A DNA stretch of 54,602 nucleotides from Candidatus Rokuibacteriota bacterium (GTDB lineage: Bacteria; Methylomirabilota; Methylomirabilia; Rokubacteriales; CSP1-6): NCBI GenBank assembly GCA_003221455.1, contig QHRX01000014.1, positions 1 to 54,602 of the forward strand. Direction: 5' to 3'. Both the position numbers and the translations under genes were made by a program. The notes below the pieces were generated by a model. It did not search any database, was not told where the DNA came from, and saw only the letters and a list, made by a program, of their open reading frames with translations. Positions 26,275 through 35,190 of this stretch are shown piece after piece. Positions within the stretch are counted from its first letter, which is position 1; the number at the start of each line of letters is the position of its first letter.

Positions 26275-26399
26275 GGCAGGCGACCTCGTGGAGAGCATCT
26301 CGACCTCACCGTCGGCCCTTCTGACACCCTCGGGCACGGCAGGCCCGCAACCGGCGTCGCCTCAATGCAGGGGTGAAAGGTATGGCGCATGGGCAGCCT

Positions 26400-27896
26400 T
26401 CAGGGCAAGCCCGCCAGCGTCGAGTCGGCCGGCCTCGACGTGGCGTTGAACGGAGGCCTCGAGAGCAGGTAGCGCGAAAGAGCGCTGGCGACCAAGCGGG
26501 CGCCGTTCTCGGTGAAATGAGCGTCGTCATAATAGACGGACGGCTCCTTCGGCAAGACGGCGGCCAGGTCGTAGCATTCGAGGTGGTGCTCTCTGCAGAG
26601 GTCGAGCATCACCTGATTGTACGAATCCATTCCGCGCTTCAATTCAGACGCGGATACATATCCCTTCGGCTGAGTCTTTGGGCCCACCCAGCCAAACAGG
26701 AGGAGCTTTTCCACCTCGGGCTGGAGACCCGAGCGCCAGATCGTCGGTTGAGTCACGAACACGCACCGACGTCCAAGGCGTCTGCACTCCGCGCCGAGAG
26801 TGTGTAGCCGCTGGCGATACTCCTCGCGCTCACGCGTTAAATCCGGCATTGGCAAGACGGGGCCAGCGGTTCGGCGCCGACGAAGCTCGCTCTCATCCCA
26901 CGATTCTTGCTGTTGTTCGGAACCGGCGCGCTCGAGCACGTCGTCCGTCACTCTGCGGCCGAAACGGTAGAGGCGAAGATGCCGGTACAACGGAAATGGG
27001 AACGTCGCCCCGGCGAGCAAGTACTGCCAATATTGATCAGCGACGTCCTGCATGCGCGCCTGACTCGAGGCGCCCTCGAAGACCAGCGCGGCCTGGAAAT
27101 CGTTGAGCCCGCACAGAAAGAGAATCAGGTCCGCCTGGCGGAGGACCGGCAGCTCGCGGAGCATCGTGAGATGGTGGACGGCGTTATGACCGTTGACCCC
27201 CGCGTTTCCAACCCACACCGGCATCCTCTGTTGCCGCGCGTTCATCTCCCGCATCAGCTGTTCAGGCCAGGTCTTGGGACCATCCAGCATCAGGCTGAGC
27301 GTCGTGCTTCCCCCGACAGCCACGATCTTGTAGGTGGGACCTGCTCGCTGGAGCTCCGGTCCGCGCAAGCCAAGCTGGTTCACACGAAAATGCGTGACGC
27401 CGGACACACCCGGGAATACCTTCGCGTCAGGCTGGAATACGACGTGCATGCCCGGACGCCACACTGCGGGAGGCAGGTCGCGGTAAGCGACCCACAGCGC
27501 GAGCTCGAGAACCGTCAGGGAGACGAAGACCGCATACAGGCTGAGCAGAGGGCCCCTGACACGATGAAGAAACCGCGCTCGATCCCGGACGGCGAGGAGG
27601 ACGCCGACCGCCAGGAGGATCCAGACCGCGGCGAGAGCCGCAAGCAGGAGATCCGCTTTCCCGGCCAGCCGCAGGTGCCAGGCGTGGAGGACGTCAATCA
27701 GCAGAAGCGACGGCACGAGAAGATGGAAGAGGTAGGCGAACTGAAGGTGCCCCCGCTCAACGCCGTCCCGGAGCGTCGCGGCCAGCCCGGCGGGATCCGA
27801 ACCCTCCCCCCCCCACACGATCTCGTGGGAGTAGGCGGGCGTCACGGTGGCCGTGGACGCTCGTGAAGGGGGCGTGAACTCGTCGGAATCACTCAT
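26400..27896 (-). CDS. Membrane-anchored SGNH/GDSL-type hydrolase of the carbamoyltransferase module
   Basis: A 498-aa protein with three N-terminal transmembrane helices (about 52-74, 82-104 and 116-138) followed by an extracytoplasmic SGNH domain. Block I is 'IVAVGGSTTLS' with the nucleophile Ser197, block III is 'LFLCGLNDFQ' with the conserved Asn, and block V is 'YYDDAHFTENG' with the Asp/His pair. SGNH proteins of this build act as O-acyl transferases or esterases on exported glycans. It is the first gene of the minus-strand module, with a set of GGGTCA half-sites upstream. The substrate may be the same molecule that the downstream enzyme carbamoylates; that is inference. Confidence 0.78.
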   Translation of the reverse strand: MSDSDEFTPPSRASTATVTPAYSHEIVWGGEGSDPAGLAATLRDGVERGHLQFAYLFHLLVPSLLLIDVLHAWHLRLAGKADLLLAALAAVWILLAVGVLLAVRDRARFLHRVRGPLLSLYAVFVSLTVLELALWVAYRDLPPAVWRPGMHVVFQPDAKVFPGVSGVTHFRVNQLGLRGPELQRAGPTYKIVAVGGSTTLSLMLDGPKTWPEQLMREMNARQQRMPVWVGNAGVNGHNAVHHLTMLRELPVLRQADLILFLCGLNDFQAALVFEGASSQARMQDVADQYWQYLLAGATFPFPLYRHLRLYRFGRRVTDDVLERAGSEQQQESWDESELRRRRTAGPVLPMPDLTREREEYRQRLHTLGAECRRLGRRCVFVTQPTIWRSGLQPEVEKLLLFGWVGPKTQPKGYVSASELKRGMDSYNQVMLDLCREHHLECYDLAAVLPKEPSVYYDDAHFTENGARLVASALSRYLLSRPPFNATSRPADSTLAGLP

Positions 27897-27938
27897 TGGA
27901 CATCTCCCGTCCCGCCCTCGTGAATCACAGGGTCTGCT

Positions 27939-27990
27939 GGGTCACCTGAGGGAGTTGACCCGAGAGGACGTTAGCAATCACCCCGGGTCA
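27939..27990 (-). promoter_or_regulatory. Three GGGTCA/TGACCC half-sites upstream of the carbamoyltransferase module
   Basis: GGGTCA at 27939-27944 and TGACCC at 27956-27961 form an inverted repeat with an 11-nt spacer; a further GGGTCA is at 27985-27990. They lie 43-95 bp upstream of the ATG at 27896. Immediately beyond, GAATC/GATTC arms at 27994-27998 and 28011-28015 enclose GGT-GATTT-ACC, another dyad. This crowding of dyads where an operator would be suggests regulator binding; no clear sigma-70 hexamers accompany it. Confidence 0.35.
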
Positions 27991-28170
27991 GCCGAATCGG
28001 TGATTTACCTGATTCCACGCGGGGAAGATTCCTGAGGGAAGTCGAGAGACGGCATGCGCCGTCGCCATTCATTCCAGCTGAGACGCCTGCGCCGGCACAC
28101 TGCAGGTCGCGACCCCGAGGCCCCACAGGCGGCCGTCCACCGCCATCGTCTGACCCGTGCGGGGCGCACC

Positions 28171-28340
28171 TGGGGGGAGCCGGCGCCGAGGGGAGCAGGA
28201 CGGGGGGCAGATCGGCGCGTGCCGGGCGAAGGGCACGAGCGCCGTCGCGCCAATGCGCCCTGGCGCGCCACTCCCGGCACGGTCGGGCTCACGGGCTCGA
28301 CCTCCCGGCTCCCTTCGGGACCGGCGGGCGCCTCCGCGGC
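28171..28340 (-). pseudogene. Decayed copy of the leader and 5' end of the PLD-type gene
   Basis: The minus-strand sequence from about 28340 to 28171 parallels 21853 to about 21690. Shared parts are the leader hairpin (28305-28324), the SD and a GTG at 28292, with the run GGGAGGTCGAGCCCGTGAG identical. Further in, the copy translates in a shifted frame as ARADLPPVLLPSAPAP against ACAHLPPRVVLPSALPTP in the intact lipoprotein. Frameshifts and loss of the rest make it a fragment. It lies directly after the stop of the medium-chain reductase gene. The remaining 27991-28170 shows no gene. Confidence 0.5.
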
Positions 28341-29366
28341 TCAGCTGGGGCGGGTCGGATCTGGTAGGACGCTCACGAGCATCTTCCCGAAGTTCCGGCC
28401 TTCCAGGACGCCGATCAGAGCGGCCGGCGCCGCTTCGAGCCCGTCAACCACGTCCTCCCGGTACTTGAGCCTGCCCTCGCGGAGCCAGCGGGTGCAGTCA
28501 CCGAGGAAGGCCGCGAGTCGATCGCCGTGATCCGACACAATGAAGCCCTTGATGAGAGCACGGCTGACGAGGACCGGCAGCAAGTTGGGTCCGGAAGGCA
28601 GCTCGATCGCGTTATATTGAGCGATCAGGCCACAGAGCGGGATGCGGGCGTTCCGGTTGATCAGCGTCAGCACCGCCGCCAGCGCCGCCCCGCCCACATT
28701 GTCGAAGTAGATGTCGACCCCGCCCGGGCACGCTGCCTGCAGCGCCGGGAGCAGTTCCTGGGCCCGGTAGTCGACACAGTGGTCGAAGCCGAGCTCCGAG
28801 ACCGCGTAGTCGCACTTCGCCTTGGAGCCGGCGATGCCCACCACGTGACAACCCTTGATCCGCGCGATCTGCCCGACCACGGAGCCGACGGCACCCGCCG
28901 CCGCCGACACGAGGACGGTCTCGCCGGGAGCGGGCTGGCCGATGTCCAGGAGGCCGACGTATGCTGTCATCCCCGGCATGCCGAGCACCCCGAGCGCGGT
29001 CGAGATCGGCGCCTGCACCGGGTCGAGCTTTCGCACTCCCGCCCCCGTCGAGACGGCATAGGCCTGCCAGCCGTCGTAGCCGACGACGAAGTCGCCGCTC
29101 GCGAACCCCGGGTGCCTGGACTCCACGACCTGGCTCACGGTGCCGCCAACCATCACCTGGCCGAGCTCGACCGACCTGGCGTAGGACCTCCCCTCGTTCA
29201 TGCGGCCGCGCATGTACGGGTCGATCGAGAGGTAGAGCGTGCGACAGAGGATCTCACCCGGATGCGGCGACGGGATTGGCGATTCCGAAACCTCGAAGTC
29301 GTCGGGCCGGGGCGTGCCGACGGGGCGGCGCCGGAGCAGCACTCGGCGATTCATCGCAGAAGGCAT
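28341..29366 (-). CDS. NADP-dependent medium-chain reductase (prostaglandin reductase/CurA-like)
   Basis: A 341-aa zinc-independent MDR enzyme of the leukotriene B4 12-hydroxydehydrogenase/CurA family, which reduces the double bond of enones with NADPH. Landmarks are 'LYLSIDPYMRGRMNE', 'VVGYDGWQAYAV', 'GMPGMTAYVGLLDIGQP', the Rossmann loop 'AAAGAVGSVVGQIARIKG', 'GIAGSKAKCDY' and 'DIYFDNVGG', with 'RALIKGFIVSDH' near the end. No structural-zinc cysteines are present. The ATG at 29366 is chosen; 29354 is an alternative and the frame extends to 29420. The 290 bp beyond the start, up to the thiolase stop, show no gene. Confidence 0.85.
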   Translation of the reverse strand: MPSAMNRRVLLRRRPVGTPRPDDFEVSESPIPSPHPGEILCRTLYLSIDPYMRGRMNEGRSYARSVELGQVMVGGTVSQVVESRHPGFASGDFVVGYDGWQAYAVSTGAGVRKLDPVQAPISTALGVLGMPGMTAYVGLLDIGQPAPGETVLVSAAAGAVGSVVGQIARIKGCHVVGIAGSKAKCDYAVSELGFDHCVDYRAQELLPALQAACPGGVDIYFDNVGGAALAAVLTLINRNARIPLCGLIAQYNAIELPSGPNLLPVLVSRALIKGFIVSDHGDRLAAFLGDCTRWLREGRLKYREDVVDGLEAAPAALIGVLEGRNFGKMLVSVLPDPTRPS

Positions 29367-29713
29367 CGTGTGGGTCTGCCCCTTCGGGCCTCGGGGCACG
29401 GCGATGCTACCAGCAAGCATGGGCAGCGTCCAGTTCGGCCGGATCGCAGACCGTTATTGGGGGACTGTTTCAGAAAAGCGACAAAGTCCGTCGGAACTCG
29501 CGCTGATCCGGATATGCGACCAGATCTGAAGCCCCAGCCGCCCCCGCGGACACACCTGCATGAGTTGCCGTCCGGCTACCAGCAACTCCATCCGCCGTTC
29601 CGTCGCGAGGGCTCGAATCAACCGCCGGCGTGCCATCGGGAAACCGCGTGGCTCGCTCGTTGACGCCGCGAACCTCCGTCGGTGGCGAACGCCGCGGCGC
29701 CCGGCGGGCCTGG

Positions 29714-30898
29714 TCAGGGCTGGGAGAGGACGGCGACGGCCGAGACCGCACCGGGTCCGCCGAGATTGTGCGCGAGCCCCATCCGCGCGTTCGGGACCTG
29801 CATCCGTCCGGCGCGTCCGAGGAGCTGGTCGTGGATGTTGGCAATCATGCGGACACCCGACGAGCCGATCGGGTGGCCGCACGACTTCAGACCGCCCGAG
29901 GTGTTGACCGGCAGGTCGCCGCCGAGTCGCGTCACGCCTCCGGTCGCGTACTTCCAGCCCTCGCCGGGGGCGGCGAACCCGAGGTCTTCGTAGTTCACGA
30001 TCTCCGTGATCGTGAAGCAGTCGTGGCACTCGACCACGTCGATCTCCTTCCGCGGATCGCTCACCCCTGCCATCCGGTAGGCCGCTCGCGCCGCTTCCTG
30101 CGTGGAGCGGAACGAGGTGAAGTTCCAGGACGGGTCGAACTGGGTGTTCCAGTAGCCCGCCGTCACCGCGTAGGCGATGCCCCGGATCACGGTATAGCGG
30201 TCGGTGAAGCCCGGCGCGAGGTCGGCCCGCGTGAGGATGACCGCCGCCGCGCCATCGGTGGTCGGGCAGCAGTCGAAGAGACCAAGGGGGTCGGCCACCT
30301 TCGGCGCCCGGGCGTGCATCTCCGGCGTGATCTCCTTCTGGAAGTGCGCCTTCGGATTGAGCGACCCGTGGTAGTGGTTCTTCACCGCCACCGCGCCGAG
30401 GGCCTCCTCGCTCGCCCCGTACTCTTTGAAGTAGCGGGTCGCCAGCAGCGCGAACATGCTCGGCGCGGTCCGGCCTTTGGCGAGCACGGGGTGACCGCGG
30501 TTCACCGCCTGGGCGACGAGGCTCCCACGCGAGGGCACCTCGCGCATCTTTTCGGCCCCCACGGCGAGGACGAGGTCGTACTCGCCCGAGGCGACGGCGA
30601 AGGCCGCGTTGCGCACCGCCTCGATCCCGGTCGCGCAGTAGGCGGCCACGCGCGTCACGGGGATCGGGAACAGGTTGAGCGGGTCGGCGACGAAGGTGCC
30701 GGAGTTACCCTCAAATCCGTAGAGCATGGGCTCATAGCAGCCGAGCCAGGCGGCCTGGAGCCGGGTGCGCTCGACCGCGGCGTCGGCGAGCGCCTGCGTC
30801 ACCGCCTCGTAGATCATGTCGGTGAGGCTCTGGTGGAAGTTCTCGCCGAACTTGATGACGCCGGTCCCGATGATCGCGACCTTCCCGCCGAGCCCCAT
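29714..30898 (-). CDS. Thiolase-family acetyl-CoA acetyltransferase (SCP-x-like)
   Basis: A 394-aa thiolase-fold protein of the SCP-x/lipid-transfer type. The nucleophilic Cys88 sits in 'VAAYCATGIEAVRNA', and the C-terminal 'SGGLKSCGHPIGSSGVRM' holds the His and second Cys of the active site; 'VECHDCFTITEIVNYEDLGF' is typical of this subgroup. It would cleave 3-ketoacyl-CoA, but subgroup members often need a small zinc-ribbon OB-fold partner (DUF35), which I do not see nearby. The ATG at 30898 is preceded by GGAGGCGGCG. It stands 25 bp downstream of the CPBP gene's end and may share its transcript. Confidence 0.85.
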   Translation of the reverse strand: MGLGGKVAIIGTGVIKFGENFHQSLTDMIYEAVTQALADAAVERTRLQAAWLGCYEPMLYGFEGNSGTFVADPLNLFPIPVTRVAAYCATGIEAVRNAAFAVASGEYDLVLAVGAEKMREVPSRGSLVAQAVNRGHPVLAKGRTAPSMFALLATRYFKEYGASEEALGAVAVKNHYHGSLNPKAHFQKEITPEMHARAPKVADPLGLFDCCPTTDGAAAVILTRADLAPGFTDRYTVIRGIAYAVTAGYWNTQFDPSWNFTSFRSTQEAARAAYRMAGVSDPRKEIDVVECHDCFTITEIVNYEDLGFAAPGEGWKYATGGVTRLGGDLPVNTSGGLKSCGHPIGSSGVRMIANIHDQLLGRAGRMQVPNARMGLAHNLGGPGAVSAVAVLSQP

Positions 30899-30923
30899 CG
30901 CCGCCTCCTTGGCTCCACCTAGC

Positions 30924-31739
30924 CTACCCGAACCCGGAGCAACCTCCAACCCCGCCCGCCGGGCCGGGCACCAGCGCCCGGATTCGCGCGAGCACGCCCA
31001 GGAAGACGGCCGTCGCCACCCCGAGGAGCAGCAGGTTTGCCCAGAAGCCGATCACCCCGCCGAGCAGCCCAGCCAGGACGATCGAGACGGTGTTGTTCAC
31101 GACGTGGCAGGCCACCGCCGCCACCGTGCTCCCGCTCCGCTCGGCGACCCAGCCGAGGTAGAGGCCGAGGAAGAAGGCCAGCGTCGAGTGGACGCGGTCG
31201 AGGTGCAAGACGCCGAAGCAGAGCGCCGCGGCGAGGACCGCCCGGGCCGGAGGCCAGCGCTCGCGCAGCCGCGTCTGCATGAAGCCGCGGAAGAACACCT
31301 CCTCGCAGAAACCGGCGAGGACACCGATCCCGCCGACGGCGAGCCCGAGCATGGCAGGGGAAGCGCCGGCGAGCGCCCGGCGGATCGTCTCGAGCGCGCT
31401 GCCCGATTCGAGCCCGAGGACGAGGGCCAGCGAGTCGAGCGCCTGGCCGAGCGCGAGCACGCCGAGCGCCATCACCGGCACTGCCCGGCCGTGGGCGGGG
31501 CCGCCCGCCAGGCGAAGGCGGCGTCCGCGAGGCGGTCGCGTCGCGATGAGGGCGACGGCCAGCAGCGTCACCGACGAGGCGAAGCCGCCCGCGAGGAGCG
31601 CCGCGAGCGAGCCCAGGACGCGCTCGGGCTCCTCCCCTGGCGACAGCGAGACGAGGGCGACCTCGGCGAGCAGCGAGGTGCCGAGCGTGCCCGCGAAGGC
31701 GACCGCGTAGCCGACGAAGGCGACCGCCACCGGACTCAT
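30924..31739 (-). CDS. CPBP family intramembrane metalloprotease
   Basis: A 271-aa polytopic protein with about 7-8 helices. The CPBP (CAAX protease and bacteriocin-processing) motifs are complete: E146-E147-x3-R151 (EEVFFR), F175-x3-H179 (FGVLH) and H212-x3-N216 (HVVNN). Family members are intramembrane proteases such as Rce1, or scaffolds. Its ATG at 31739 overlaps the MFS stop as ATGA (31736-31739), so it is translated with the transporter. The C-terminus is Gly-rich. It is the last gene of a run that begins with ureE. Its substrate cannot be deduced. Confidence 0.83.
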   Translation of the reverse strand: MSPVAVAFVGYAVAFAGTLGTSLLAEVALVSLSPGEEPERVLGSLAALLAGGFASSVTLLAVALIATRPPRGRRLRLAGGPAHGRAVPVMALGVLALGQALDSLALVLGLESGSALETIRRALAGASPAMLGLAVGGIGVLAGFCEEVFFRGFMQTRLRERWPPARAVLAAALCFGVLHLDRVHSTLAFFLGLYLGWVAERSGSTVAAVACHVVNNTVSIVLAGLLGGVIGFWANLLLLGVATAVFLGVLARIRALVPGPAGGVGGCSGFG

Positions 31740-32998
31740 CGGGCCGCCCGGAACCCGCGCGTCAGCGCCCGCGCCTCGGCGAGGCGGTGGAGCATCATGA
31801 CCGACGCCACGGCCAGGAGCCCGCTCACGCCGAGGCTCGCAAAGGCCCAACCCCACGCGCGGGGACCCGCATCCACGCCGCCGCGCCGGTCGATGATCGC
31901 ACCGAAGACGAGGGGCGCGATCGCGCCCGCGCCGTAGCCGACGAAGGAACGGAGGCCGAGGGCGGCGCCGCGGTAGGCCGGCTCCACGACCTCGGTGATC
32001 GCGGCGGAGTAGAGGGGCGAGTCGCCGAGCGCGGCGAAGGCGTAGAGGAGCCCGAGCCCCATCACGACCCCGATCGGGGCGCCGACGAGCCAGCCGAACG
32101 CGAACGAGCAGGCCGCGCTCAGCCCCGCCATCGAGAACATGACCGGCGTCCGGCCCCAACGGTCGGAGAGCGTGCCCGCGACGAGGGACGCCACCATCCC
32201 GGTCACGTGGAAGGACGCGGCGAGATACGCGCCGAGGCCCGCCGCGCGCCTGAGCGGCGAACCGACGGCCATAAAGCACGCGGCCAGGAACGCGGGGGTC
32301 CAGACCCACATCCCGAGCAGCTCGTACGCGTGGAAGGTGTAGCTGGCGATCGTCAGCACGGCGGGGCGGTTGCCCAGCACCGCGCGGAGGGCTCCTCGCT
32401 CTGCGTCGCGCGGGGTGACGCGGTTCGGCGTGTGCCGGAGGGCCGCGCTGGCCGCCACCGCGCCGACCGTCGGTCCGAGGGCGATCGCCGCGAACGCGAG
32501 CCGGTATCCCCCGAGGGGGAGCGCCAGGCCAGTCACCACGAGCGCCACCGCGAGGCCGAGCGAGTGCCCGGCGAGGAAGAAGCCCATCGCGCGCCCGCGC
32601 CGCGCCACCGGCGTATTCTCGGCGATCAGAATGATTCCGGTTGTGTAGCTGCCACCGAGCAGGAGCGCCACCAGCGTGTACAGGAGTAGACACGACCAGT
32701 AGCCGCGGACGAGGAGCGCGAAGGCGGTGGTGCCCGCGAACGACGCGAGCGTGCTGGCGAGGAAGACACGACGCGCGCCGATCCGATCGGCGAGCTCCGA
32801 GCATCCCGTCAGCGACAGCGCGTATGCCAGCTGAAAGCTCGCCGAGATGGTCCCGGCCGCCGTCGCCGACATGGCCCAATCGCGCTGGAGCACCGGCAGC
32901 GCCGCCGCGTAGCCGATGTAGATCATGTACGTGCCGACGCGGGACAGGCAGATCGCGAGGAGCCAGCCGTCGCTGCCCGGAACGAGGGGGCGCCGCAC
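31736..32998 (-). CDS. Major facilitator superfamily transporter
   Basis: A 420-aa protein with about 12 hydrophobic helices. The MFS motif A appears between helices 2 and 3 as 'ELADRIGARRVFLAS' and in the second half as 'GTLSDRWGRTPVMFS'. The start is a GTG at 32998, 7 bp after the ureD stop, and its end overlaps the CPBP gene. Its position behind urease maturation genes raises the possibility of transport of a urea- or nickel-related compound, but nothing in the sequence shows the substrate; generic drug or organic-acid transport is equally possible. Confidence 0.83.
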   Translation of the reverse strand: MRRPLVPGSDGWLLAICLSRVGTYMIYIGYAAALPVLQRDWAMSATAAGTISASFQLAYALSLTGCSELADRIGARRVFLASTLASFAGTTAFALLVRGYWSCLLLYTLVALLLGGSYTTGIILIAENTPVARRGRAMGFFLAGHSLGLAVALVVTGLALPLGGYRLAFAAIALGPTVGAVAASAALRHTPNRVTPRDAERGALRAVLGNRPAVLTIASYTFHAYELLGMWVWTPAFLAACFMAVGSPLRRAAGLGAYLAASFHVTGMVASLVAGTLSDRWGRTPVMFSMAGLSAACSFAFGWLVGAPIGVVMGLGLLYAFAALGDSPLYSAAITEVVEPAYRGAALGLRSFVGYGAGAIAPLVFGAIIDRRGGVDAGPRAWGWAFASLGVSGLLAVASVMMLHRLAEARALTRGFRAAR

Positions 32999-33004
32999 CG
33001 GCAG

Positions 33005-33871
33005 TCAGAACTTCCTGAGCCGATGCGCCGGCTTGCCCAAGAGAGGTCGGCGCAACAGGTCCCAGGCATCGTAGAGGAGCGCCTGGACGTCCTCGGCGGT
33101 GTGACCGAGGATCCGGGCGACGGCCAGGTGCGGTTCCGAATGCCCCGCGCCCGCCCAGATACCCTCGCGACCCTCGAGCAGCTCCGCGAGCGCGGCGGCG
33201 AGTCCAGCGTCGAGCCGCGGCGAATGGGCGTAGAGCGAGCCATAGTAGGCGTAGACGTCCCAGAGACCGAGGCGGTCGAGCGGACCGTCGGCCGGCGCCA
33301 GCTCAAGGCGGTCGAGGAGCCGGCACTCGCCGCCCACCCGGACCTCGACCTCGACGAAGAGCCGTTCGAAGCCGAACCGCTCCCCGCGCGCGACACGGCC
33401 CGCCGCGAGCAAGTCCCACAGGATCAGCGTCGAGTCCGGATCAAGGTCGGCCCGCGTGCTCCGGAAGAACCGCGCCCCCGCGAACGGGATCGTCTGATCG
33501 GGCAGGCATTCGAGGACGGCGCCACCACGGAGCACGTAGCGGCTCCGCTCCGCCGCGTAGCTCGCGTCCATCCGGTAGACCTTCGTCGCCGCCGGCGTGC
33601 TCGCCACACCTCGCGCGCCGGGACCGAGGACGATCTCCGTCTCGAGCCGGTCTCCCTGGACGATGCCGCCCGTCGGGTTCAGGAGGTAGATGTAGGCCTC
33701 GTCGTCCCCATCCTGGTACGACGGCGGCATGACCTGGAGGGGCAGCGTCCAGTACTGGTCGGTGACGACCGTCTGTCCCGCCCGCCGCTCGAGGTGGAGG
33801 CGCAGGCGGCCCGACTTGCCCGCGTCCTCGCCGAGCGGCCCCAGCGTCTCGAACGCGGCGGGCAGACTCAC
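33005..33871 (-). CDS. ureD: Urease accessory protein UreD
   Basis: A 288-aa UreD (UreH) family protein, which binds apo-urease and with UreF and UreG directs nickel into the active site. Typical stretches are '[16 protein letters not shown]', '[17 protein letters not shown]', '[10 protein letters not shown]', '[16 protein letters not shown]' and '[17 protein letters not shown]', in family order. The start is a GTG at 33871 that overlaps the ureG stop (GTGA at 33868-33871), giving translational coupling. Upstream extension to 33907 is inside ureG. No ureA, ureB or ureC is adjacent on either side. Confidence 0.9.
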   Translation of the reverse strand: MSLPAAFETLGPLGEDAGKSGRLRLHLERRAGQTVVTDQYWTLPLQVMPPSYQDGDDEAYIYLLNPTGGIVQGDRLETEIVLGPGARGVASTPAATKVYRMDASYAAERSRYVLRGGAVLECLPDQTIPFAGARFFRSTRADLDPDSTLILWDLLAAGRVARGERFGFERLFVEVEVRVGGECRLLDRLELAPADGPLDRLGLWDVYAYYGSLYAHSPRLDAGLAAALAELLEGREGIWAGAGHSEPHLAVARILGHTAEDVQALLYDAWDLLRRPLLGKPAHRLRKF

Positions 33872-34482
33872 GCGGCCGTCTCGAACAGCACCTCGGCCTT
33901 GATCCACGCCACAACCTCCGGAACGCCCAGGCCCCGGACGAGGTCGGTGAAGACAAACGGGCGCGCCCCTCGCATGCGCCGCGCGTCGCGCTCCATCACC
34001 TCGAGGCTCGCCCCCACGTAGGGCGCGAGGTCGATCTTGTTGATCACGAGGAGGTCGGACCGCGTGATCCCGGGCCCGCCCTTGCGCGGGATCTTGTCGC
34101 CCTCGGCCACGTCGATGACGTAGATGTGGGCGTCGGCCAGCTCTGGGCTGAAGGTGGCGGCGAGGTTGTCACCGCCGCTCTCGACGAACACGAGATCGAG
34201 GCCGGGAAAGGCGCCGACGAGCCCCTCGACGGCGGCCAGGTTCATCGAGACGTCCTCGCGGATCGCCGTGTGCGGGCAGCCGCCCGTCTCCACGCCGACG
34301 ATCCGCTCCCGCGGCAGCACGCCCTGGCGGATCAGGAACTCGGCGTCCTCCCGCGTGTAGATGTCGTTCGTCACGACCGCGATCTCGTAGGCGACGGCCA
34401 TCGCGCGGCAGAGCCGGTCGACGAGCGCGGTCTTGCCTGAGCCGACCGGCCCCCCCACCCCGATTCGCACCGGCTTCCGCAT
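33868..34482 (-). CDS. ureG: Urease accessory GTPase UreG
   Basis: A 204-aa SIMIBI GTPase that supplies GTP-driven nickel transfer for urease activation. P-loop [17 protein letters not shown] lies at about residues 8-24; the nickel/dimerisation motif is '[15 protein letters not shown]' (Cys-Pro-His); '[14 protein letters not shown]' and '[13 protein letters not shown]' (NKxD) complete the G-domain. Length is normal. The ATG at 34482 lies 9 bp after the ureF stop. It belongs to the run ureE-ureF-ureG-ureD on the minus strand. Confidence 0.95.
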   Translation of the reverse strand: MRKPVRIGVGGPVGSGKTALVDRLCRAMAVAYEIAVVTNDIYTREDAEFLIRQGVLPRERIVGVETGGCPHTAIREDVSMNLAAVEGLVGAFPGLDLVFVESGGDNLAATFSPELADAHIYVIDVAEGDKIPRKGGPGITRSDLLVINKIDLAPYVGASLEVMERDARRMRGARPFVFTDLVRGLGVPEVVAWIKAEVLFETAA

Positions 34483-34491
34483 CGAGTCTCC

Positions 34492-35190
34492 TCAGGAAAT
34501 GTACAGGCGGGAGTAAAGCCGCGCGTGGCGGAGTGCGGCGATGTCCTGCGCGATGGCCGACGCGGCCAGCTCGGGCTCGCGTCGGGCCTCGGCACCGAGC
34601 GCCGCGGCGCGGATGCGCGGCCGGAGTTCCCGGAGCAGCCGCTGGGCCGCGATCCCGCCGAGGGGCACGAGCCGGGTGGCGACCGCGGTCAGCGCGGAGG
34701 CGAGGCCCCAGAGGAAGGCGAGGACCGCGGTCGTCGTGGCGACCTCGAGATCCGCGGCCACGCAGCCGAAGACCGTGGCGGCGTTCCCGCGAGCCCGCCG
34801 CTCCGCGACCAGCGCGGCGCACCGGTCGAGCGCCGGCCCCGGGAACACCTCGCGCGCCGCCCGGAGCGCGGCCTGTCCGGTGGCCAGGCTGGCCGCCCGG
34901 GTCTCGGGCGCGAGCTTGAGCGCCGTCAGCAAGAGGTCGACGCGGACAACCGCCGCCCAGTCGCCGCCGCCCGCGGCGCGCTGGACGAGCGCCACCGCCG
35001 CGCCGTCCGTGGGCGCCGCCGCCGCCCCGAGGTGCGTGTCGAGCCACTCTCGAAACGTCGCGAGGTCGTGGACCTGACCGGACTGTACGAACGTCTCGAG
35101 GCCATAGGAGTGGCTGAACGCACCCGTGGGAAACGCGGCGCCGCTCAGCTGGAGGAGTGACTGGAGCGCGTCGTCAGTGAGCGTGTGCAC
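34492..35190 (-). CDS. ureF: Urease accessory protein UreF
   Basis: A 232-aa all-helical UreF, the adaptor between UreD-urease and UreG. The N-terminal 'LLQLSGAAFPTGAFSHSYGLET' with the PxGxFxxSxGLE pattern is diagnostic. The mid-part is Ala-rich, as usual. The GTG at 35190 places the start 16 bp inside the 3' end of ureE, an overlap consistent with coupling; the frame stays open further upstream over ureE without sense. The C-terminal helix 'ALRHARLYSRLYIS' is complete. Confidence 0.9.
   Translation of the reverse strand: MHTLTDDALQSLLQLSGAAFPTGAFSHSYGLETFVQSGQVHDLATFREWLDTHLGAAAAPTDGAAVALVQRAAGGGDWAAVVRVDLLLTALKLAPETRAASLATGQAALRAAREVFPGPALDRCAALVAERRARGNAATVFGCVAADLEVATTTAVLAFLWGLASALTAVATRLVPLGGIAAQRLLRELRPRIRAAALGAEARREPELAASAIAQDIAALRHARLYSRLYIS

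Noticed and set aside
30816..31937. Plus-strand open frame across the CPBP gene
   Set aside because: Charged, Arg/Glu-rich shadow; the minus strand carries complete CPBP motifs.
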